DNA from: an uncultured Massilia sp.
GTDB lineage: Bacteria; Pseudomonadota; Gammaproteobacteria; Burkholderiales; Burkholderiaceae_D
DNA length: 64,000 bases
Reading direction: 5' to 3'
Assembly (NCBI RefSeq): GCF_913773735.1
Contig: NZ_CAJYEB010000025.1
Coordinates: 62,001-126,000, forward strand
Part shown: positions 15,350-23,118 of the stretch, piece after piece
How positions within the stretch are numbered: position 1 is the first letter of the stretch
How the letters are laid out: the number at the start of each line of letters is the position of its first letter
Notes under the pieces: generated by a model
What the model was told of the DNA's origin: nothing
Databases searched by the model: none
What the model saw: the letters and a program-made list of their open reading frames with translations, nothing else
Position numbers and translations under genes: made by a program

Positions 15350-16591
15350 ATGAGCGCCGTGGTCCGCCATTGCCGGCATGACGGCCACCGCGACCGCCAT
15401 CGCCGCATGCGCTCGGCCGGCCTGGTGGCCGGCCTGCTGCTCGGCGGCGCCGCACACGCGCAAGTGCCGGCAAGCCCTTCGCTCACGGTCGGCGGCGCGA
15501 TCCGTTTCAACTACGTCCACAAGAGCTGGCAGGACGACTACCGCAGCGGCTTCTTCGGCCTGGATACCGCACGGCTGGACCTGAACTACGACGACGGCAC
15601 GGTGATCGGCTCCGCGCAGTACCGCTACAACCGGTTCCCCAAAGGGCAGGGCGGCTACTGGCAGCACTTCCTGCACCATGGCTGGGCGGGCGTGCGCTTC
15701 GCCGACCGGAGCGAATTGCACGTCGGTCTCGACCGGAACCCGTTCGGCCTGTTGCCCCTCGCGTCGAACAACTTCTACGAGTCGATCGCCTTCTATGCCG
15801 GCCTGGAGGACAAGTACGACCTCGGCATCACCTACCACAGCCGTCCCGGGCCGTTCGAATGGCAACTCGCCTATTTCCCGCGCGATGGCGCTTCGTACGG
15901 CGGCGGCGCCGACACGGCCGGAAAATCGAACCGCTATTCGTACAACATCGTGCCGGACGACGAGGAGCAGGGGTTCGGCACCGGCCAGCGCGACAGCGAG
16001 CGCGACACGGTGGTCGGGCGCCTGGCCTGGCACGTCGGCCCCGGCGGCCGCCACGAGGTGGGGCTGTCCGGCCTGGCAGGATCGATCGACAACGGCCGTG
16101 GCGCCAGTACGCGGCGCCACGCGTTGGCGGCGCACGCCCGCGCCGTGTATGGCCCGCTGGTCGTGATGCTCGAGGCGGTACGCTATCGCTACCGCACGGC
16201 CCATGGCGCCGGACGCACGTACGGCGGCCTCGATCCGGAAAGTTTCGTGATGCTGGGCGCGTTCGGCTATCCGTTCCCGGTCGCATCCGGCGGCGACATC
16301 GTCGTCGCCAACATCAGCCATGACATCGCCGGCAGCATCGGTCCCTTCGCGGGTTTCAAGGTCTACAACGACTATGGGGTGCTGCGCAAGCGGACCGGCG
16401 GCTACAAGGATTCGGTGCAGAACGTCACCGGCATGACCTTCTCGGCCGGGAAGTGGACGTTCTACCTGGATCTCATGCTGGGCAAGCACCATCCGTACCT
16501 GTCGCCGGACTTCGGGGGACTCGCGTCGACGTCCGCCGCACACGACGGATTCACGCGCAGGATCAACCTGCAGGCCGGTTACTACTTCTGA
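15350..16591 (+). CDS. Outer-membrane beta-barrel protein (porin-like)
   Basis: 413 residues if read from ATG 15350; ATG 15407 gives a cleaner signal peptide (MRSAGLVAGLLLGGAAHAQ) and may be the true start, as neither has a strong ribosome site. The mature protein opens with SLTVGGAIRFNYV, has many amphipathic strands rich in Tyr and Gly, and ends INLQAGYYF with a C-terminal Phe typical of outer-membrane barrels. It is not close to the trimeric porin at 3682 and resembles phosphate- or carbohydrate-selective porin families in outline. It precedes betT by 17 bp, so it may supply that carrier with substrate across the outer membrane. Confidence 0.75.
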   Translation: MSAVVRHCRHDGHRDRHRRMRSAGLVAGLLLGGAAHAQVPASPSLTVGGAIRFNYVHKSWQDDYRSGFFGLDTARLDLNYDDGTVIGSAQYRYNRFPKGQGGYWQHFLHHGWAGVRFADRSELHVGLDRNPFGLLPLASNNFYESIAFYAGLEDKYDLGITYHSRPGPFEWQLAYFPRDGASYGGGADTAGKSNRYSYNIVPDDEEQGFGTGQRDSERDTVVGRLAWHVGPGGRHEVGLSGLAGSIDNGRGASTRRHALAAHARAVYGPLVVMLEAVRYRYRTAHGAGRTYGGLDPESFVMLGAFGYPFPVASGGDIVVANISHDIAGSIGPFAGFKVYNDYGVLRKRTGGYKDSVQNVTGMTFSAGKWTFYLDLMLGKHHPYLSPDFGGLASTSAAHDGFTRRINLQAGYYF

Positions 16592-16608
16592 ACAGAAAGG
16601 TTCATGCC

Positions 16609-18594
16609 ATGACAGACCCCTTGCCGCGGCACGCCGCCGGTTCCGGCCAGCGCCGGTGGATCCAGGTGAATCCGCCGGTCTTCTACGTCTCGGCGGTGCT
16701 GATCCTCGCGTTCGCCGCCGCCGCCGCCCTGTTCCCGCAACGCGTCGGCAACCTGTTCGACACGCTGCAGGCGGCCATCGTGCGGGACTTCGGCTGGTTC
16801 TACATCCTGTCGGTCGCGATCTTCCTGATCTTCGTGATCTTCCTGATGATGAGCCGCTACGGCGACGTCAAGCTCGGGCCCGACGACAGCGAACCCGAAT
16901 ACAGCTACCTCTCCTGGTTCGCCATGCTGTTTAGCGCCGGCATGGGCATTGGCCTGCTGTTCTTCGGCGTGGCCGAACCCATCCAGCATTACGCGCAGCC
17001 GCCGACGGGGCCGGGACGCACGATCGATTCGGCGCGCCACGCGATGGTGCTGACGTTCTTCCACTGGGGCCTGCATGCCTGGGCGATCTACATCGTGGTC
17101 GGCCTGGCGCTGGCCTACTTCGCGTTCCGCCGTGGCTTGCCGCTCACCCTGCGTTCGAGCCTGTTTCCCCTGATCGGCAACCGCATCCATGGGCCGGCCG
17201 GCCACGCCATCGACATCTTCGCCGTACTGGGCACGATGTTCGGCGTCGCGACGTCGCTGGGCTTCGGCGTCCTGCAGGTCAACGCGGGTTTCGCACACCT
17301 GTTCGGCCTGCCGGTCAACCCGCAGGTGCAGATCGTCCTGATCGCCGTCATCACCGGCATGGCGACGCTGTCCGCGGGAACGGGCCTGGACAAGGGCGTC
17401 AAGCGCCTGTCGGAACTCAACATCATCCTGGCGATCGCGCTGCTGCTGTTCGTCCTCGCGGCCGGATCCACCGTGTTCCTGCTGGAGGCCTATGTCCAGA
17501 ACGTCGGCGCCTACCTGGGTGAGGTCGTGCAGCGCACCTTCCGCATGTATGCCTACGAGCCGAATGCCTGGCTCGGCAAGTGGACGCTGTTCTACTGGGG
17601 CTGGTGGATCTCCTGGTCGCCGTTCGTCGGGATGTTCATCGCGCGTATCTCGCGCGGCCGCACGATCCGCGAGTTCGTCGGCGGCGTCCTGCTGGTCCCC
17701 GTCCTGTTCACGTTCCTGTGGATGACGGTGTTCGGCAACACCGCGATCGGCCTCGACCTGGGCGGCGCCGCGCCGATCGTGCAGACCGTGGCCGACAATC
17801 TGCCCGTCGCGCTGTTCGAAGTCCTCGAGCAGTTGCCGCTGTCGCTGGTCGCTTCCGGTCTCGCCACGCTGCTGGTGATTACCTTCTTCGTCACCTCGGC
17901 CGACTCCGGCGCCCTGGTCATCGACATGATCACCTCGGGCGCCGCACCGAATCCGCCGGTGTGGCAGCGCATCTTCTGGGCCATCTGCGCCGGACTGGTG
18001 GCGGCGGTGCTGCTGCTGGCCGGCGGCCTGCAGGCGCTGCAGACCGCCGCCCTCGCCAGCGCGCTGCCGTTCGCGCTGGTGATGCTGCTCATGTGCTACG
18101 GCCTGCTGCGCGCGCTGCAGACCGAGTCGGAAGGCACGGCGATCGACCTGTCGGTGGCCGCCGACACGCCGCCGGCCACGGGACTGAGCTGGCAGCAGCG
18201 CCTGGCCAGCATCACCAGCTTCTACGACCGGCCCGAGATCGCCGCGTTCCTGGACGGCACGGTGCGCGATGCGCTCGATGCGGTGGCGGCGCAGATGCGG
18301 GAAAGCGGCCTGGCGCCCGAACTGCACGAAAGCGACAACCGGCTCGACCTGGACGTGCCGCACGGCGACCGTGGCGCGTTCCGCTACACCATCCGCGCGC
18401 GCAGCTTCCGCGCGCCCAGCTTCGCCTGGGCCGAGAGCGACAGCCGGAACGCGGACGACCGCCATTACCGGGCGATGGCCTACAGTTCGGAAGGCGACCA
18501 GCAGCACGACGTCACCGGCTATACGCGCGAACAGCTGATCAACGACCTGTTGAACCGTTATGCGCGCTTCCGTCATGCGCGGCGGATGCCCTAG
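16609..18594 (+). CDS. betT: BCCT-family choline/betaine transporter (BetT-like)
   Basis: 661 residues with about 12 transmembrane helices and the BCCT signature in WTLFYWGWWISWSPFVG (about residues 325-340), plus the GMGIGLLFFGVAEP segment. Relatives take up choline, glycine betaine or carnitine with protons or sodium. A C-terminal cytoplasmic domain of about 150 residues, as in E. coli BetT, follows the last helix and is where osmotic control acts in that protein. ATG 16609 follows GAAAGG. No betaine synthesis genes are in the window, so the exact substrate is open; with nhaA alongside, osmoprotectant uptake is the best reading. Confidence 0.85.
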   Translation: MTDPLPRHAAGSGQRRWIQVNPPVFYVSAVLILAFAAAAALFPQRVGNLFDTLQAAIVRDFGWFYILSVAIFLIFVIFLMMSRYGDVKLGPDDSEPEYSYLSWFAMLFSAGMGIGLLFFGVAEPIQHYAQPPTGPGRTIDSARHAMVLTFFHWGLHAWAIYIVVGLALAYFAFRRGLPLTLRSSLFPLIGNRIHGPAGHAIDIFAVLGTMFGVATSLGFGVLQVNAGFAHLFGLPVNPQVQIVLIAVITGMATLSAGTGLDKGVKRLSELNIILAIALLLFVLAAGSTVFLLEAYVQNVGAYLGEVVQRTFRMYAYEPNAWLGKWTLFYWGWWISWSPFVGMFIARISRGRTIREFVGGVLLVPVLFTFLWMTVFGNTAIGLDLGGAAPIVQTVADNLPVALFEVLEQLPLSLVASGLATLLVITFFVTSADSGALVIDMITSGAAPNPPVWQRIFWAICAGLVAAVLLLAGGLQALQTAALASALPFALVMLLMCYGLLRALQTESEGTAIDLSVAADTPPATGLSWQQRLASITSFYDRPEIAAFLDGTVRDALDAVAAQMRESGLAPELHESDNRLDLDVPHGDRGAFRYTIRARSFRAPSFAWAESDSRNADDRHYRAMAYSSEGDQQHDVTGYTREQLINDLLNRYARFRHARRMP

Positions 18595-18648
18595 CCATGT
18601 GCCCGACCGCGGCAACCGGCAGTGCCGTACCTTGCGAGGCAATGCCAG

Positions 18649-19353
18649 ATGACCTATGACCTGATCGCGGCCGCCATCCGGAGTTTCCTCTTCGTCTTCG
18701 CGACGATGCTGCCCATCCTGAATCCGGCCGCCACCGCGCCCATCTTCCTGAGCATGACCGAGGGCGCCGCGCCGGCGACCCGCGCGATGCTGGCGCGCCG
18801 GATCGCGCGCAATATGTTCTGGCTGATGACGGGATCGATGCTGGTCGGGTCGTACGTCCTGGATTTCTTCGGCGTCTCGCTGCCGATCGTGCGCATCGGC
18901 GGCGGGCTGATCCTCGCAGCCGTCGCGTGGCGCCTGCTGGGGGCGACGCCGTCCACGCCCGACAGCCGTGCGGCGCTGGCGGAAGCGTTCACGACCGACC
19001 ATGCGTACCGCCAGGCGTTCTATCCGCTCACCTTTCCGATCAGCTGCGGACCAGCGTCGATTTCCGTCGCCATCACCGTCGGCGTGACCCTGCACGACGC
19101 GCAGCTGGCGGTGTCGCTGGCGCGCATGGGCGCCGCGCTGGCGGCGCTGGCCGTCATCGGCGTGCTGCTGTACCTCGCGTTCCGATACGGGGAGCACTTC
19201 CTGCGCCTGATCGGCGAGGCCGGCACCGCCGTGTTCCTGCGCCTGACGGCGTTCATCCTGCTCTGCCTCGGCGTGCAGATCGTCTGGGATGGCGCGCGCG
19301 AATTGTTGCTTGAGGTAATGAGTGCTGTAGAGAGTTTTCCTCACTTCACATGA
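18649..19353 (+). CDS. MarC-family inner-membrane protein
   Basis: 234 residues with six hydrophobic segments. The first helix carries LPILNPAATAPIFLSMT and the fourth FPISCGPASISVAI, both characteristic of the MarC/UPF0056 family. The molecular function of this family is unknown; the older link to antibiotic resistance was not upheld for E. coli MarC. ATG 18649 has GAGG about 11 nt upstream; an ATG at 18622 is less likely. It follows betT by 54 bp and is probably co-transcribed. Confidence 0.85.
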   Translation: MTYDLIAAAIRSFLFVFATMLPILNPAATAPIFLSMTEGAAPATRAMLARRIARNMFWLMTGSMLVGSYVLDFFGVSLPIVRIGGGLILAAVAWRLLGATPSTPDSRAALAEAFTTDHAYRQAFYPLTFPISCGPASISVAITVGVTLHDAQLAVSLARMGAALAALAVIGVLLYLAFRYGEHFLRLIGEAGTAVFLRLTAFILLCLGVQIVWDGARELLLEVMSAVESFPHFT

Positions 19354-19440
19354 CGTCCGCTGCCCGCCGTGCCGGAGGATGGCGCATCCACGGCGCCTGG
19401 ATCGTGGTAACGTAGTCGTTTTCACCACACGAGGGCGATC

Positions 19441-20049
19441 ATGTTCAAGAAACTGGCTGCGGATGCGCTGGGCATCAGCGATATCGGGATCATCGTCGGA
19501 CCGGCGGACTACAACAAGGTGGACGCGGACGACTACCTGTTCAGCGAAGACGGCGAACAGATCTTTTTCCTGATCAAGAGCAAGAAGGACGAGTACTGCT
19601 TCACCAACCTCGCCCTGATCCACGTGGACGGCGATTCCGCGATCTCCTCCAAGCGCGCGATCAAGCGCTACGACTACGCGTCGCACCAGGTGTCCGGCGT
19701 CAGCATCGAGACCGCCGGCACGCTGGACATGGACATCGAGCTCAAGTTCAGCATCGACGACATCAAGTTCTCGATCGACGTGAAGAAGACCTTCATCGAG
19801 CAGCTCAAGGACATCTACAAGGCGCTGATCTCGATCGGCAAGCAGCAGCGGCGCGACGCGGCATGCCGCGACAACGCCCTGCGCGCGCTGGAAGCGACCG
19901 CCTCGGTCCACAAGCTGAACATCGCGCCGGGCGAGGGCGGCCTGGTCGGCCAGTACGGCGCATTGCTGGCGGCGCTGAACACCGCCATGTTCGAGACGCA
20001 CACCAAGCGCGATTTCAGCGACGTCTTCGCCAGGTACATCCACGGCTAG
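19441..20049 (+). CDS. Bacterial PH-domain protein (YvbH-like)
   Basis: 202 residues, soluble. Residues about 1-120 resemble the bacterial pleckstrin-homology fold (bPH): DYNKVDADDYLFSEDGEQIFFLIKSKKDEYCFTNLALIHVDGDSA, followed by a helical region similar to the YvbH oligomerisation segment. The family is widespread and functionally uncharacterised. The start at 19441 follows CGAGGGCG. The stop codon is part of a CTAG palindrome shared with the convergent hydrolase gene. Base composition is less extreme than in neighbours, with more Lys and Ile. Confidence 0.75.
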   Translation: MFKKLAADALGISDIGIIVGPADYNKVDADDYLFSEDGEQIFFLIKSKKDEYCFTNLALIHVDGDSAISSKRAIKRYDYASHQVSGVSIETAGTLDMDIELKFSIDDIKFSIDVKKTFIEQLKDIYKALISIGKQQRRDAACRDNALRALEATASVHKLNIAPGEGGLVGQYGALLAALNTAMFETHTKRDFSDVFARYIHG

Positions 20050-20927
20050 CCGGACAGCGCCCCGGTGCCGGCATCCAGCCGGGCGACGAAGGCGGCGATG
20101 CAGCCGGCCACCGCGTCCGGCGCTTCCAGTGGCGACAGGTGGCCGACGCCTTCCAGCACGCGCAGGTCCGCGTCGCGCAGGTACGGCAACAACCCGGTGC
20201 GGAGCGTCGCCAGCGAATCGACGCGGTCCTCGGTGCCCGCAATCACCATGACCGGCACCGCGATGTCATCCAGCGCGGCGCGGATGTCCTCGCGGCTGGT
20301 GCGGGTCGGCCACGCCGACTTGGCGCCGGGCGCGCCGCGCAGGCTGTCCTCGATCACCTGCGCGCGCACGGCGGGCGCGAGCGTCCGGGCGGTCAGCATG
20401 TGGTCGATCGCGGCTTCCACGCCGTCCCGGGTGGCGTAGGCCGTGCGCATGGCCTCGATCGCCGCCGGCGGCAGGGCCAGCGGACCCGGCGGGGCGGGCG
20501 CCACCAATACCAGGCCGGCCAGGCCGGGAGGGCGCCGCGCGGCCAGCAACTGCGCGACCTTGCCGCCCATCGAGTGGCCGACCAGGACGTGGCGGCGCAG
20601 GCCGAGCCGCCCGACCAGCGCGGCGATGTCGGCGCCGAGGTCCGCCAGCGCATACGCGTCGTCGCCGGGCGGCGCTTCGGACGCTCCCCAGCCGCGCAGG
20701 TCGGGCAGCACGCAGCGCTGGTCGGCCGGCAGGGCGTCGACCACCTGCGCCCAGGTGCGCGCCGAGCCGCCCCAGTAGTGCAGGAAGACGAGGGCGGGAC
20801 CGCGCGTGCCGCGCTCGACGACGTGCAGGCGCAGCCCGTTGACGTGGACCGTGGTGCTGGTGCTGGTGCTGGTGCCGGTGCCGTGCCCGGCGGGCCGGCG
20901 TCGATCGTCTTGTGTCGTGGAAGTCAT
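20046..20927 (-). CDS. Alpha/beta hydrolase
   Basis: 293 residues. After a repetitive N-terminus (GTGTSTSTSTT, from a hexamer repeat) the hydrolase fold begins: LVFLHYWGGSARTW (oxyanion region), LVGHSMGGKVA (nucleophile elbow with Ser), GTEDRVDS (acid) and EGVGHLSPLE (His). These make a complete Ser-Asp-His triad. Relatives include lactonases, esterases and haloperoxidase-like enzymes; the substrate is not readable. ATG 20927 has AAAGGAC 6 nt upstream. It is transcribed divergently from a LysR regulator 118 bp away, which likely controls it. Confidence 0.85.
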   Translation of the reverse strand: MTSTTQDDRRRPAGHGTGTSTSTSTTVHVNGLRLHVVERGTRGPALVFLHYWGGSARTWAQVVDALPADQRCVLPDLRGWGASEAPPGDDAYALADLGADIAALVGRLGLRRHVLVGHSMGGKVAQLLAARRPPGLAGLVLVAPAPPGPLALPPAAIEAMRTAYATRDGVEAAIDHMLTARTLAPAVRAQVIEDSLRGAPGAKSAWPTRTSREDIRAALDDIAVPVMVIAGTEDRVDSLATLRTGLLPYLRDADLRVLEGVGHLSPLEAPDAVAGCIAAFVARLDAGTGALSG

Positions 20928-20979
20928 GCTTGTCCTTTCGTGTTGGCCTGCCCGTGCAGGCATGAGGACAGGTTAACTG

Positions 20980-20994
20980 CAGCGCGTTGCGCTG
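20980..20994. promoter_or_regulatory. Inverted repeat in hydrolase/LysR divergent promoter
   Basis: CAGCGC-GTT-GCGCTG is a perfect dyad in the 118-bp gap between the divergent genes. LysR regulators bind dyads of about this size (T-N11-A), so it is a candidate site for the adjacent regulator. Confidence 0.4.
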
Positions 20995-21045
20995 ATAATC
21001 CGTATGATGGTCATCTCACCTATAACCAGGAGTAGGAGATAAAGG

Positions 21046-21960
21046 ATGGATCGCCTGACCAGCATGGCCGTTTTCGTCAAGAGCGTGGAAGCGGGCAGCT
21101 TGTCCGGCGCGGCGCGCCAGATGGGCCTGTCGCAAGCGATGGTGAGCAAGCACCTGCGCAGCCTGGAGGAGCGCGTGGGCGCCAGGCTGCTCGTCCTGAC
21201 CACGCGCCGCCTGGCCCTGACCGAGGCCGGCGCCCGCTACCACCAGCGCTGCCTGCAGATCCTGGGCGACGTCGAGGACGCGGACCTGGAGGCGATGCAG
21301 CTGCAATCGGTGCCGAAGGGCCTGGTCAGGCTGGCCGCGCCGCAGACCTTCGGCGAACTGCACCTGGCGCCGGCGCTGGCGCAGTTCCTCGAGCGCTATC
21401 CCGAGATCGTGCTCGAGGCCGAGTTCGACGACCGCTTCGCCGACCTGCTGGACCGGGGCTTCGACCTCGCGGTGCGCATCGGCCGGCTGCCGGATTCCTC
21501 GCTGGTGGCGCGCAAGCTGGGCGAAAGCCACATGCTGACCTGCGCGGCGCCCGCCTACCTGGCGCGCCACGGCGAACCGGCCCACCCGTCCGAGCTGGCG
21601 CGCCATCGCTGCCTGTGGATCCATTCCGCCAGCACGCCGGGCACCTGGTGGTACCGCGACGCGCGCGGGCCGCTGCTGGTCGACGTCGGCGGGCCGCTGC
21701 GCTCGAACTCGATGACGATGGCGTGCCATGCCGCGCTGCGCGGCCTCGGGCTCGTGTTCGGCCCCGCCTTCGTCCTGCGCCCGTGGGTGGCGGCGGGGCG
21801 CCTGACGCCGGTCCTGGCGGGGTTCGAGAGCGATCCGCTCGACATCCACGCGGTGTACCCGGGCGGGCGCCGCGTGCCGGCCAAGGTACGCCTGCTGATC
21901 GACTTCCTGGCCGGCTGGTTCGAGGGGCGGCACGACTGGAACGCGCCTGCCCCGGGCTGA
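21046..21960 (+). CDS. LysR-family transcriptional regulator
   Basis: 304 residues. N-terminal winged helix (MAVFVKSVEAGSLSGAARQM, then MVSKHLRSLEERVGARLL) and a C-terminal periplasmic-binding-like effector domain (residues about 90-295). Sequence style matches the CrgA/DsdC-like group that controls an adjacent divergent gene, here the alpha/beta hydrolase. GGAGATAAAGG immediately precedes ATG 21046. Confidence 0.9.
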   Translation: MDRLTSMAVFVKSVEAGSLSGAARQMGLSQAMVSKHLRSLEERVGARLLVLTTRRLALTEAGARYHQRCLQILGDVEDADLEAMQLQSVPKGLVRLAAPQTFGELHLAPALAQFLERYPEIVLEAEFDDRFADLLDRGFDLAVRIGRLPDSSLVARKLGESHMLTCAAPAYLARHGEPAHPSELARHRCLWIHSASTPGTWWYRDARGPLLVDVGGPLRSNSMTMACHAALRGLGLVFGPAFVLRPWVAAGRLTPVLAGFESDPLDIHAVYPGGRRVPAKVRLLIDFLAGWFEGRHDWNAPAPG

Positions 21961-21986
21961 CCGGCGGCCGGCGCGGCCATCCGGCG

Positions 21987-23117
21987 TCAGGCCATCCGGG
22001 CGATCGTCTTGCGGAACCGGGCCAGCGACACGCCGAACAGCACCGTGCCAATCGCCGCCAGCGCCAGCATCGAGGGCCAGACGGTGGCCAGGCCGCCGCC
22101 GCGGAACAGGATGGTCTGGCCCAGGCCGACGAAGTGGGTCGTCGGCGCGAGCGACATCAGGTAGCGCACCGCGTCCGGCATGCTCTCGCGCGGCGTCACG
22201 CCGCCGGACAGCATCTGCAGGGGGATCAGCGTCAGCATCAGCAGCAGGCCGAACTGGGGCATGCTGCGCGCCAGCGTGGCCATGAAGATGCCCATCGACG
22301 TCGTCGCGAACAGGTGCAGCACCGTACAGGCCAGGAACAGGGCGATCGAGCCCTGGACCTGCACGCCGATCGCGCCGCGCACCACCGCGACCAGCGACAC
22401 CACGGCGGCCGCCAGCACCACCAGGCCCATCGCCCAGACCTTGGACAGCATGATCTCGGTCGGCGTCACCGGCATGACGAGCAGGTGTTCGACGGTGCCG
22501 TGTTCCCGCTCGCGGATCAGCGCCGCGCCGGTCAGGATGATCGACAGCATCGTGATGTTGTTCGACAGCTCCATCACGGCGCCGAACCACGCCGGTTCGA
22601 GCGCCTGGTTGAAGCGCTGGCGGATGGTCGCGTCGACCGGCGTGGCCGCCGCGCCCGCGCGGTAGCGCTGCACGAATTCGCCGACCTCGCCGAGCACGAT
22701 CTGCTGGATCGCGCCGTTGCCGGCGAAGGCCTGGCTCATCCGGGTGGCGTCGATGGCCAGTTGGACCTGCGGACGCTTGCCGGCGAGGACGTCGCGCTGG
22801 AAATCCGGCGGGATGTCGAGCACGAAGGTGGAGGTGCCGCTGTCGAGGGCGGCGTCGGTGTCGGCCAGGCCGATGCGCGCCGGCGGCGCGAAATGCGGCG
22901 GATAGAACGCCGCGGCGATGCGCGCCGACAGCGCCGAGCCGTCCTCGTCGACGATGGCGATCGCGGCCCGCCGCAGGCCTTCCGGCGCCGCCGTGGCGGC
23001 GACGTACAGCGCGACCGTGAAGGTGTACACGATCAGCAGCAGCAGCGCGGGATCGCGCCACAGGCTCCACAATTCCTTGACGCCCAGGCGGTAGACGTTC
23101 TTCAGGCTGGCCGGCAT
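21987..23117 (-). CDS. ABC-2 type transporter permease (YhhJ-like)
   Basis: 376 residues: one N-terminal helix (residues about 22-42), a large extracytoplasmic domain and five C-terminal helices ending in the ABC-2 membrane block, with EREHGTVEHLLVMP between helices as in YhhJ/YbhR-type permeases. It starts 2 bp before the end of the RbbA-like gene region (stop at 23119), so the two are coupled. It forms the second membrane subunit of the HlyD/RbbA/YhhJ exporter. Confidence 0.9.
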   Translation of the reverse strand: MPASLKNVYRLGVKELWSLWRDPALLLLIVYTFTVALYVAATAAPEGLRRAAIAIVDEDGSALSARIAAAFYPPHFAPPARIGLADTDAALDSGTSTFVLDIPPDFQRDVLAGKRPQVQLAIDATRMSQAFAGNGAIQQIVLGEVGEFVQRYRAGAAATPVDATIRQRFNQALEPAWFGAVMELSNNITMLSIILTGAALIREREHGTVEHLLVMPVTPTEIMLSKVWAMGLVVLAAAVVSLVAVVRGAIGVQVQGSIALFLACTVLHLFATTSMGIFMATLARSMPQFGLLLMLTLIPLQMLSGGVTPRESMPDAVRYLMSLAPTTHFVGLGQTILFRGGGLATVWPSMLALAAIGTVLFGVSLARFRKTIARMA

Positions 23118-23118
23118 G

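Noticed and set aside
16582..20043. Minus-strand open frame of about 1153 codons across betT, marC and the PH-domain gene
   Set aside because: It spans three well-supported plus-strand genes and has no domain of its own.
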